Both the position numbers and the translations under genes were made by a program. The notes beneath the pieces are model-generated. The model was not told where the DNA came from. It ran no database searches and was given only the letters and a program-made list of their open reading frames with translations. 8,778 nt of DNA from Yinghuangia elevatio (GTDB lineage: Bacteria > Actinomycetota > Actinomycetes > Streptomycetales > Streptomycetaceae), in NCBI RefSeq assembly GCF_040649515.1, contig NZ_JBEZFP010000224.1, positions 1-8,778 on the forward strand. The letters are read 5' to 3'. Of the stretch, positions 1 to 5,617 are shown in pieces. How positions within the stretch are numbered: position 1 is the stretch's first letter; every line of letters begins with the position of its first letter.

Positions 1-108
1 GGCCGCCGCAGTCGCCCGCCCGCGCGCCCAGCCCACCGGCACCGCGTACCCCACACCGTCACACCCTCGTACGGCATCTTCCGCGCGCTTCCCGCCCATA
101 TCGCCGCC

Positions 109-162
109 CTGCCCGTATCGCCCGCCCCGCGCCCACATCGACAGCACTGCCCGTATCGCCCG
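109..162. repeat. 16-base direct repeat, two copies 38 bases apart
   Basis: CTGCCCGTATCGCCCG occurs exactly at 109-124 and again at 147-162. A shorter relative, CCCATATCGCC, lies at 95-105. The spacing is not a clear multiple of a helical turn. It may be local duplication in low-complexity DNA or a pair of protein-binding sites; the sequence alone does not decide. Confidence 0.6.
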
Positions 163-175
163 TACGCCCGATGGT

Positions 176-192
176 GGGGTAGGCCGTACCCC
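176..192. promoter_or_regulatory. Inverted repeat GGGGTA-N5-TACCCC upstream of the kinase gene
   Basis: Perfect 6-bp arms (176-181 and 187-192) flank a 5-base centre, ending 58 bases before the kinase start. LuxR/NarL-type regulators bind short dyads as dimers and often control their own operon, so this could be the autoregulatory site of the response regulator encoded at 1801-2457. It could equally be a small hairpin in the leader. Assignment to that regulator is inference. Confidence 0.35.
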
Positions 193-249
193 TCTTTCGG
201 GTGGCGGCGCCCTGTCGGCGTCACCCGGCAGGAAGCCACGATTGTCAGC

Positions 250-1737
250 ATGTCCTCCGCAGCCAATGTCAGCGACGGCCGACCCGACGGCCCACCCCCC
301 ACCCATCCCGGCGCACACCCGGACAGCCACCCGGGAAGCAACCCCGGCCACCCCGGCAACCCCTTCAAGGGCACGAACCCCTTCAAGGGCGCGAACCCCT
401 TCACGAGCGCCGGCCCCGACGGCATGCGGCCCGGCGCCCGTACGATCGTGCTCCGCCTCCTCCGCGAGCCCACCCGGCTCCGCTCGCTGCGCGAGGCCTG
501 GTACTTCGTGGCCGTCTTCCCGCTGACCTTCGTACTGCTGATCCTCTTCGGCGTCGGCTTCATGGTCTCGGTGCCGCTCTCCATCACCGTGGTCGGCCTG
601 CCGCTGCTCGCGGCGATCGTCCTCCTCGGCCGCTACCAGGGCGGCCTGCACCGCGGCATCGCCCGCCTGCTCCTGCGCGAGGACGTCGAGGGACCGCGCC
701 CCTTCCACCGCCGACCCGGCGCCTTCGGCTGGCTCGGGTCCTCCCTGGGCCACCTGGAGGGCTGGCGCGGCGTGCTCTTCCTCGGCGTCCGGCTGCCGAT
801 CGCCGTCATCGGGTTCGCCGCGACATGGCTGCTCTGGGGCATGGGGCTCATGTTCCTCACCTATCCGATCTGGATGAAGCCGACGCAGCTCGGCGACCAC
901 GGCGACGGCGCCGGAGTGACGCTCGGGGACAATCTCATGGGCTCGTGGTACGAACTGATCGCCGTCGGCCTCTTTGGGGTCCTGCTCCTGCTCGTCGCGC
1001 CCTGGGCCGTCCGCCTCATCGCCAGGGCCGACCTGTGGCTGATGCGCGCGCTGCTCGGCCCCACCAAGCTCTCCGAGCGCGTACGCGACCTCGAGGAGAC
1101 CCGCGCCATCGCCGTCGACGACTCGGCCGCCCGGCTGCGCCGCATCGAACGCGACCTGCACGACGGCGCACAGGCCCGCATCGTCGCCCTCGCCATGCAC
1201 CTGAGCCAGGCGCAGGAACGCCTCGACGTCGACCACGGCAAGACCGACGGCGGATCCGTGGACCTCGCCAAGGCCCGTGCCCACGTGGACTCCGCACTCG
1301 GCAACGCCCGCATCGCGATCACCGAACTCCGCGACCTGGCACGCGGCATCCACCCGCCGGTCCTGGACCAGGGCCTCGACGCCGCACTGGCCACCCTCGC
1401 GTCGGGCAGCGCCATTTCGGTGGGCCTGCGCACGGACATCGACCGGCGGCCGCCCGCGGCCCTGGAGTCGATCGCCTACTTCTGCGCCGCCGAACTCATG
1501 GCCAACGCGGGGCGCCACAGCGATGCCACCGAGATCCTCATGGACGCCGAACGCCGCGGCGACACACTCGTCGTCCGCGTCGAGGACAACGGCCGGGGCG
1601 GTGCGCGCATCCGGGAAGGCGGCGGGCTCGCCGGGCTCGCGGAGCGGGTACGCACGGTCGACGGCACGCTGCGCGTCGACAGCCCGCCGGGCGGCCCGAC
1701 CCGGATCACCGTGGAGCTCCCGGTCGCCGAAGCATGA
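250..1737 (+). CDS. Membrane sensor histidine kinase, NarL/DesK type with PF13796-like sensor domain
   Basis: A 495-residue kinase expected to autophosphorylate on His and pass the phosphate to the regulator encoded next door. Residues 1-60 are a Pro/Gly/His-rich, probably cytoplasmic tail containing three NPF hexapeptide units. Four hydrophobic segments lie near 86-106, 107-127, 182-204 and 236-257. Their spacing, with the WRG motif near 172, resembles the 'putative sensor' domain common in actinomycete kinases. The dimerisation/phosphoacceptor motif is ERDLHDGAQ with His304 (HisKA_3 type). The ATPase domain has N419 in the N-box, DNGRGG near 446-451 and GGGLAGLAERV at 457-467. ATG 250 is the only ATG, GTG or TTG found in frame close upstream of the domains. 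An AGGAAG lies 14 bases before it, which is far, so initiation may be weak. The signal sensed is unknown. Confidence 0.93.
   Translation: MSSAANVSDGRPDGPPPTHPGAHPDSHPGSNPGHPGNPFKGTNPFKGANPFTSAGPDGMRPGARTIVLRLLREPTRLRSLREAWYFVAVFPLTFVLLILFGVGFMVSVPLSITVVGLPLLAAIVLLGRYQGGLHRGIARLLLREDVEGPRPFHRRPGAFGWLGSSLGHLEGWRGVLFLGVRLPIAVIGFAATWLLWGMGLMFLTYPIWMKPTQLGDHGDGAGVTLGDNLMGSWYELIAVGLFGVLLLLVAPWAVRLIARADLWLMRALLGPTKLSERVRDLEETRAIAVDDSAARLRRIERDLHDGAQARIVALAMHLSQAQERLDVDHGKTDGGSVDLAKARAHVDSALGNARIAITELRDLARGIHPPVLDQGLDAALATLASGSAISVGLRTDIDRRPPAALESIAYFCAAELMANAGRHSDATEILMDAERRGDTLVVRVEDNGRGGARIREGGGLAGLAERVRTVDGTLRVDSPPGGPTRITVELPVAEA
358..411 (+). repeat. Three tandem 18-base units encoding NPFKGT/NPFKGA/NPFTSA
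   Basis: Three consecutive 18-base units (358-375, 376-393, 394-411) lie within the kinase N-terminus at residues 37-54. The first two differ at one base; the third diverges in its second half. Each encodes an Asn-Pro-Phe hexapeptide. The preceding residues 19-36 are also repetitive (HPG/NPG). The in-frame tandem suggests recent expansion within a disordered tail. Confidence 0.85.
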
Positions 1738-1800
1738 GGGCTCGACGGCACGAAAGCACGACGGCACGCGGACGCGACGGCGCGAGGAGGAGCGGCTGAG

Positions 1801-2457
1801 ATGATCGCCCCCATGCGCATTGTCATCGCCGAAGACGCCGCAGTCCTGCGCGACGGCCTCGTCCAGCTCATCACGGACCGGGGCCACGAAGTCCCCGCCG
1901 CCCTGCCGGACGCGGAAGGGCTGCTGGCCGCCGTCGCCGAGCACCGCCCGGACGTCGCGGTAGTGGACATCCGCATGCCGCCGACGCACACCGACGAGGG
2001 GCTGCGCGCCGCCATCGAGGTGCGGAGGGCGTACCCGCAGACCGGCGTCCTGGTCTTCTCGCAGTACGTCGAGACGCGGTACGCCTCCCGCCTCCTTGCC
2101 GAGAACGCCGCCGGGATCGGCTACCTCCTCAAGGAACGCGTGGTCGACGTACGGGACTTCATGGACGCCCTGGAACGCGTCGCGGCCGGCGGAACCGCCC
2201 TCGACCCCGAGGTGGTCGGCCAACTCCTCGGCGCCGGACGCCGCGTCGACGCACTCGAGACGCTCACGCCGCGCGAGCGCGACGTGCTGGGCCAGATGGC
2301 CGAGGGCCGTTCCAACGCCGCGATCGCCAAGGCTCTGCGCATCTCGGACCGCGCGGTGGAGAAGCACGTCGGCGGCATCTTCACGAAGCTCGACCTACCC
2401 CCGTCGGACGAGGACCACCGCCGGGTGATGGCCGTACTCCGCTACCTGCGCGGCTGA
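1801..2457 (+). CDS. Two-component response regulator, NarL/LuxR type
   Basis: A 218-residue DNA-binding response regulator, the expected partner of the kinase ending 63 bases upstream. Receiver domain at about residues 6-120: acidic pair E11-D12, phosphoacceptor D56 in VVDIRMP, the conserved Ser/Thr position S87 (VFSQY) and K111 (YLLKE). C-terminal LuxR helix-turn-helix at about 152-200 begins LTPRERDVL and includes the recognition-helix region SDRAVEKHV. ATG 1801 is chosen because AGGAGGAG (1785-1792) lies 8 bases upstream. ATG 1813, which would give the more usual MRIVIAED start, is 20 bases from that site. All phosphotransfer residues are present, so it should be a functional switch. Its target genes are not visible, apart from a possible dyad upstream of the kinase. 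Confidence 0.95.
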   Translation: MIAPMRIVIAEDAAVLRDGLVQLITDRGHEVPAALPDAEGLLAAVAEHRPDVAVVDIRMPPTHTDEGLRAAIEVRRAYPQTGVLVFSQYVETRYASRLLAENAAGIGYLLKERVVDVRDFMDALERVAAGGTALDPEVVGQLLGAGRRVDALETLTPRERDVLGQMAEGRSNAAIAKALRISDRAVEKHVGGIFTKLDLPPSDEDHRRVMAVLRYLRG

Positions 2458-2475
2458 TTCACCGCCGAGCGCGCC

Positions 2476-2490
2476 CCGGCGCCTCGCCGG
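2476..2490 (+). terminator. Candidate terminator hairpin after the response regulator
   Basis: CCGGCG-CCT-CGCCGG forms a perfect 6-bp all-GC stem with a 3-base loop, 18 bases after the regulator stop codon. There is no T-tract, but actinomycete terminators often lack one. It lies in the gap between convergent genes, where a terminator is expected. A second GC stem (GCCGG-AGCG-CCGGC, 2528-2541) follows and could serve the opposite strand. Confidence 0.45.
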
Positions 2491-2579
2491 TCGGACGCCG
2501 AGCCCGCGCCGCCGCCCCCTCGCGCGCGCCGGAGCGCCGGCCCGACGCGCGTAAGAGGGCGGCGTTCAACCGAGTTCGC

Positions 2580-2858
2580 CTACGAGCGCGTACGCGAGAC
2601 CGGGCCCTGCGACCGGCCGCGTGCCGACACGCCACCCGCGGACGCCGCGGCGGACCGGGAAACGGACCCAGACGACGCGTCCTGCGACGGCGCGGGGTGT
2701 CGGGACGCCGACTCCCCGTCGGATTCCGCCTGTTCACTTCGCGGCTTCCCGCCCCCCGATTCCGCTGCGTCGCGCAGCGCGTCGGCGGAGGCGAGGGAGT
2801 TGCGCGCGGCTTCCGCGCGGAGCATGGCATTCAGGGCGGTGAAGGGATCAACGGGCAT
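2580..2858 (-). CDS. Small hypothetical protein, 92 residues
   Basis: I do not recognise a named family. The N-terminal 20 residues (MPVDPFTALNAMLRAEAARN) are helical-looking and resemble an ordered short motif. From about residue 32 the chain is rich in Ser, Ala, Gly, Gln and Arg with no hydrophobic segment, so it is probably disordered and cytoplasmic. ATG 2858 is chosen because AAGGAA lies about 10 bases upstream on the minus strand, and codon use from there is typical of the neighbours. It ends with TAG at 2580-2582. It lies 68 bases downstream of another minus-strand small gene and may share its transcript, although a hairpin at 2902-2925 separates them. Role unknown. Confidence 0.7.
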   Translation of the reverse strand: MPVDPFTALNAMLRAEAARNSLASADALRDAAESGGGKPRSEQAESDGESASRHPAPSQDASSGSVSRSAAASAGGVSARGRSQGPVSRTRS

Positions 2859-2901
2859 GGCAGTTCTGTTCCTTGCGTTGTGTGATGGTGTGCTGAAGAG
2901 C

Positions 2902-2925
2902 GGGACGGTGCGGCCATGCCGTCCC
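2902..2925 (-). terminator. Hairpin between the two small minus-strand genes
   Basis: GGGACGG and CCGTCCC form perfect 7-bp arms (2902-2908 and 2919-2925) around a 10-base loop, starting one base after the stop codon of the 155-residue gene. It could be a terminator for that gene, or an intercistronic stem that lowers expression of the 92-residue gene downstream. No T-run follows on the minus strand beyond a short CTCTTC. Confidence 0.5.
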
Positions 2926-2926
2926 C

Positions 2927-3394
2927 TCAGCAGCGCATCACCACGCAGCGCAAACACCGGACATCCGAGCACGGCGCCGCGGGAGGCCCCTGCGCCATCG
3001 GGATGTACGGCCGCACGACCACGTCCGCGATCGGCCGGGCCGGCCGCACCGCTCGCGGTGCGGCGGACGTCGTACGCCTTCCGGGGGCGCGTACCTCGAC
3101 GTCAGCGCCCGCCGCCGTCTGCTCGGTCCCGTCGGAAGGCGCCGGAGTTGAAGGCGCCGAAGGCGACGAGGGCGCGGACGGAGCCGAGGGCGCGGACGGA
3201 GCAGACGGAGCGGACGTAGCCCCCGGCGCCGTACTCCCGGCAATGCCCCGGCCGATCTCCTCCACGGCCCCGGCACCCGACGCCCCCGCACTCGATGCCC
3301 CCGCACCCGTCAGCAGCACCAGTACCGCGACGAGAACCGCGCACAGCACTCCGCCCGTCGCGCCGCGACCGGCGATCGGCGAAGTACCGTGCAT
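2927..3394 (-). CDS. Hypothetical membrane-anchored or secreted protein with Ala-Pro-Ser repeat and four-Cys tail, 155 residues
   Basis: No family recognised. A hydrophobic segment at about residues 14-31 is followed by AGASS, which could be a signal peptidase site or simply the end of a membrane anchor. Residues 59-87 are an Ala-Pro-Ser low-complexity linker, and the following region is basic with RP pairs. The last 14 residues hold C142, C147, C150 and C155, spaced CX4CX2CX4C, with Cys as the final residue; such spacing could bind metal or form disulfides. The start at 3394 has AGGAGGT six bases upstream on the minus strand, the best ribosome binding site in the window, but it is buried in a perfect inverted repeat. 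An internal Cys (C18) lies in the hydrophobic segment without a clear lipobox. The upstream in-frame ATG (3445) has no comparable site. Role unknown. Confidence 0.65.
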   Translation of the reverse strand: MHGTSPIAGRGATGGVLCAVLVAVLVLLTGAGASSAGASGAGAVEEIGRGIAGSTAPGATSAPSAPSAPSAPSAPSSPSAPSTPAPSDGTEQTAAGADVEVRAPGRRTTSAAPRAVRPARPIADVVVRPYIPMAQGPPAAPCSDVRCLRCVVMRC

Positions 3395-3528
3395 GGGCAG
3401 ACCTCCTGCGAGGCGTCTGCCATCCGCAACGGCGCCGCCACGCACAAGGTCAGCGCCCAGTCACCCGGGCGGACCAGGAAATCCACTCGGTTGACCCCGC
3501 GCGCGACCGCTTCTTCCGATAAGCCCAT
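3310..3528 (-). CDS. Possible small upstream reading frame, 72 codons, TTA at codon 3
   Basis: This frame overlaps the first 85 bases of the 155-residue gene in a different frame and runs through the hairpin that covers that gene's ribosome binding site. Before the overlap 37 of 44 codons end in G or C, and the first and second positions follow the usual actinomycete pattern, so it has a coding look. The residues (MGLSEEAVARGVNRVDF onward) match no family I know, and the overlapped part is Arg/Cys-rich and probably meaningless. No clear Shine-Dalgarno precedes ATG 3528. Codon 3 is TTA, which in Streptomyces depends on the bldA tRNA. It may be a leader frame, a decayed gene or chance. Confidence 0.25.
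   Translation of the reverse strand: MGLSEEAVARGVNRVDFLVRPGDWALTLCVAAPLRMADASQEVCPCTVLRRSPVAARRAECCARFSSRYWCC
3396..3421 (-). promoter_or_regulatory. Hairpin sequestering the ribosome binding site of the 155-residue gene
   Basis: On the minus strand GGCAGAC and GTCTGCC form a perfect 7-bp stem (3415-3421 with 3396-3402) ending one base before the ATG. Inside it CCT and AGG can pair further around a CGC loop. The AGGAGGT ribosome binding site spans the inner stem, a bulge and the base of the outer stem, so the folded form would block initiation. This suggests translational control by ribosome passage, a trans factor or temperature. Function is inferred only from the geometry. Confidence 0.5.
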
Positions 3529-3551
3529 CAGCGCAACGCCGCCGACGCCGA

Positions 3552-3619
3552 CTCCGCCGCGGACCCAGGCTCCGCCGCCGGCTCCGCTGTGGACCCCCGC
3601 TCCGACCTTCGACCTTCGA
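3552..3619. repeat. Degenerate short repeats downstream of the LysR gene
   Basis: CTCCGCCGCGGACCC (3552-3566) recurs as CTCCGCTGTGGACCC (3582-3596), 13 of 15 bases matching at a 30-base offset. It is followed by two tandem CGACCTT heptamers (3603-3616) and a partial third. The stretch between the LysR stop and the small genes holds no further convincing gene. The repeats look like slippage products in GC-rich noncoding DNA. Confidence 0.5.
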
Positions 3620-3648
3620 CCCCCGACCCGCCCCGGCCGACGAGCCCG

Positions 3649-4560
3649 TCAGCCGTCCCGCGGATCCGGCGCGATCGTGTGCACCGCTTCCCGCAGAGCC
3701 GCCAGCAGCGCGTCGACCAGCGGTTGCGCCCACCGCCGCCGTGCCGTCACGACGCCGATGTGCCGTGTCGGGCGCGGGTGTTCGAGCGGTACGAACGCCA
3801 GGCCTGCGCGATGCGTCGCCAGCGCGATCCGCGGGATCAGCGCGAACCCCACCCCGGCTTCGACGAGCGACTGCGTGAACAGGTAGTCGGTGCTCGTGCA
3901 GACCACCGACGGCTGGAAGCCGGCCATGCCGGACGCCCGGGCCAGCGGGGCGCCCGCCGCGCCGCACCCGTCGATCCAGCGCTCGTCGGCGAGTTCGGCG
4001 ATGCGTACGGCACGTCGGCCCGCCAGCCGGTGGCCTTGCGGCAGCACCAGCCAGATCTGCTCGTTCATCAGCGGCACGAGCGTCAGCCGTGGCGTCGCCG
4101 GCGCATGCCCGAAGTGGTACGTCAGCCCCAGATCCGCCCGCCCCGACCGGACCAGCTCGGCCGCGTCCTCCGGCTCCGCCTCCGTCACGGTGAGCTCGAC
4201 GTCCGGGTGGGACGCGTTCAGCGCGATCAGCGCGGGCGGCAGCAACGCCTGTCCGGCACTCGTGAACGTCGCCACGCTCAGCGTCCCGGTACGCCCCTCG
4301 GCCAGCCGGTCGATGCGCTCCTGCGCCGCCGCCAGCTCGGCCGCGACCGTCTCCGCCGCCTCGACCAGCACGCGACCGGACTCCGTCAACGTGACCCCGC
4401 GCGTGCTGCGCTCCACCACCGGCCGTCCGAGGGAGCGTTCGAGGGCGGCCACCTGCTGCGAGACGGCGGACGGGGTGAGCAGCAGCGACGCGGCGGCCTT
4501 GGCGAAACTGCCCTGCGCGGACACCTCGCGGAGAATCTTGAGACGGTGCACGTCGATCAT
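3649..4560 (-). CDS. LysR-family transcriptional regulator
   Basis: A 303-residue regulator of typical family length. The N-terminal winged helix-turn-helix (about residues 1-60) has the standard features: LKILREVSAQGSFAKAAASL, then TPSAVSQQVAALERSLG, then VERSTRGVTLTESG. A linker helix at 61-88 leads to the effector-binding domain at about 90-295, with the usual GTLSVATFTSAG opening. ATG 4560 has AAGGGGA about 5 bases upstream on the minus strand. The gene is divergent from an EamA-type exporter with only 70 bases between the starts. LysR regulators commonly control the divergent gene and themselves, so it probably switches the exporter on when a small ligand binds. The ligand cannot be read from the sequence. 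Confidence 0.95.
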   Translation of the reverse strand: MIDVHRLKILREVSAQGSFAKAAASLLLTPSAVSQQVAALERSLGRPVVERSTRGVTLTESGRVLVEAAETVAAELAAAQERIDRLAEGRTGTLSVATFTSAGQALLPPALIALNASHPDVELTVTEAEPEDAAELVRSGRADLGLTYHFGHAPATPRLTLVPLMNEQIWLVLPQGHRLAGRRAVRIAELADERWIDGCGAAGAPLARASGMAGFQPSVVCTSTDYLFTQSLVEAGVGFALIPRIALATHRAGLAFVPLEHPRPTRHIGVVTARRRWAQPLVDALLAALREAVHTIAPDPRDG

Positions 4561-4582
4561 CAGATCCCCTTAATGCCCGTGA

Positions 4583-4602
4583 AGCAGTTCGATACTTCTG
4601 CT
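4583..4602. promoter_or_regulatory. Candidate LysR operator AGCAG-N10-CTGCT in the divergent promoter
   Basis: Perfect 5-bp arms (4583-4587 and 4598-4602) lie 15 bases apart centre to centre, midway between the two divergent starts. A smaller AGT-N5-ACT dyad is nested inside. LysR proteins usually bind an imperfect dyad of about 15 bases with a T-N11-A core; that exact core is not obvious here. Position rather than sequence makes it the best candidate. Confidence 0.35.
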
Positions 4603-4630
4603 GTTGACGATACGCGACGAGGATCGGGGC

Positions 4631-5617
4631 ATGACAAAGAAGGCCTGGGCACTCTTCGCGGCGATGTCGATCGTGTGGGGCATCTCGTACCTGTTCATCA
4701 AGATCGCCGTCGAGGAGGTCTCGGCGCCGGTCGTGGTGGTCATCCGCACCGCGATCGCCGCCGCCGTCCTCGTGCCGCTGGCATTGCGCCGCCGGGCGTT
4801 CGGCACGCTACGCGGGCGGGTGCGGATCGTGTGCGTCCTGGCGCTCACCCACGTGGCCGGCCCGTTCCTGCTCATCACGTACGGCGAGGTGCACATCTCG
4901 TCGTCGCTGACCGCCCTGCTCATCGCCGCGCAGCCCATCATGATCGCGATCATCGCGCTGAAGGCCGACGCCTCCGAGCGCGTCACCGGGTTCCGCGCGG
5001 TCGGCCTGGCGGTCGGCCTCGGCGGCGTCGGCACCCTGGTCGGCTTCGACCTGACCGGCGACCGCCTCGGCCTGCTCGGGGCCGGCATGGTGCTGCTGGC
5101 GACGCTCGGGTACGCCTGCGCCACGCTGATCGTGAAGCGCCACTTGTCAGACGTGCCGCCGGTGGCCCTCGCCGCCTCGACGATGAGCATCACCACCGTC
5201 CTGCTCATGCCGTTCGCGATCGCCACCGCGCCCGCGTCCCTGCCGAGCGCCAAGGTCGCGGGTTCGCTGGCAGCACTCGGCCTGGTCTGCACCGCGCTCG
5301 CGTTCCTGGCGTTCTACGCGCTCATCGCCGAGGCGGGGGCGGGGCGGGCCGCGCTGATCACGTACCTCAACCCGGTCGTCGCGGTGCTGCTCGGCGTCCT
5401 GGTCCTGGACGAGAAGCTCAGCGCGTCGATCGCCGGCGGCACCGCGCTCATCCTGGCCGGGTCGTGGCTGGCCACCCGGCCCCAGAAGGGGGCAAGCCAG
5501 AAGGGGGCAAGCCCCGACCCCCGCCCCGCCGACCCGCCCCAGGCGGACCCGCAACGCCTTGGGGCCGACGCGCTCAGTCCTTGTACTCCGGCACCCGCTT
5601 CTCCTTCCGCGCGATGA
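4631..5617 (+). CDS. EamA-family (DMT superfamily) transporter
   Basis: A 328-residue inner-membrane protein with about ten hydrophobic helices in two homologous EamA halves, roughly residues 6-130 and 142-283. Typical features are the opening ALFAAMSIVWGISYLFIKIA, the SLTALLIAAQPIMIAIIAL stretch and the second-half signature YLNPVVAVLLGVLVLDEKL. Members export amino acids, metabolites or toxic compounds by secondary transport; the substrate here is unknown. ATG 4631 is preferred over TTG 4604 because GAGGA (4619-4623) lies 7 bases upstream and the family usually begins just before the first helix. Residues 284-328 form a Pro/Ala/Ser-rich tail with QKGAS twice, not part of the fold. The last 44 bases overlap the 3' end of the opposing hydratase gene, so the tail may be an extension into neighbouring DNA. 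Confidence 0.93.
   Translation: MTKKAWALFAAMSIVWGISYLFIKIAVEEVSAPVVVVIRTAIAAAVLVPLALRRRAFGTLRGRVRIVCVLALTHVAGPFLLITYGEVHISSSLTALLIAAQPIMIAIIALKADASERVTGFRAVGLAVGLGGVGTLVGFDLTGDRLGLLGAGMVLLATLGYACATLIVKRHLSDVPPVALAASTMSITTVLLMPFAIATAPASLPSAKVAGSLAALGLVCTALAFLAFYALIAEAGAGRAALITYLNPVVAVLLGVLVLDEKLSASIAGGTALILAGSWLATRPQKGASQKGASPDPRPADPPQADPQRLGADALSPCTPAPASPSAR
5483..5512 (+). repeat. 15-base tandem duplication in the exporter tail
   Basis: CAGAAGGGGGCAAGC occurs twice back to back (5483-5497, 5498-5512), encoding QKGAS-QKGAS just after the last membrane helix. The exact identity of the copies suggests a recent slippage event that kept the frame open. Confidence 0.85.

Larger units (their letters stand above)
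1..249. other. GC-rich region upstream of the histidine kinase, no confident gene
   Basis: No gene can be supported here. Frames stay open for some distance on both strands, including a minus-strand frame from an ATG at 138 to the window edge (46 codons), but this is expected at such GC content. That frame has mixed third-position bases and no clear ribosome binding site. The stretch holds CCC(A/G)TATCGCC three times (95-105, 112-122, 150-160) and an inverted repeat at 176-192. It probably contains the promoter of the downstream kinase-regulator pair, but I could not pick out a convincing -35/-10 pair. Confidence 0.5.

Noticed and set aside
1..138. Minus-strand open frame from ATG at 138 to the window edge
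   Set aside because: Only 46 codons, mixed third positions, no ribosome binding site and no motif; open frames are common at this GC content.
201..1799. Long alternative plus-strand frame through the kinase gene (532 codons)
   Set aside because: Its product is Arg/Pro-rich without domains, and the overlapping frame encodes a recognisable kinase. It is a GC-rich shadow.
3139..3219. Periodic GCGGACGGA-like DNA considered as a short-repeat array
   Set aside because: It is the reverse strand of Ala-Pro-Ser codons in the 155-residue protein, has no unique spacers, and so is not a CRISPR array.
2916..3494. Plus-strand frame with Ala-Asp-Gly repeats opposite the 155-residue gene
   Set aside because: No ribosome binding site precedes its start. 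The minus-strand frame has AGGAGGT, a signal-like segment and a stop followed by a hairpin, so the repeats are its complement.
3395..3540. Cobalamin-riboswitch-like wording before the 155-residue gene (CAGGAG and CTGCC as in a B12 box, with GTGACTGGG upstream)
   Set aside because: Only about 11 of 16 B12-box positions match. The core GCCCCCGCAACTG-type and GGGAAGG elements are absent, and the downstream gene is not a known cobalamin or cobalt gene. A covariance-model search for the Rfam cobalamin family would settle it.
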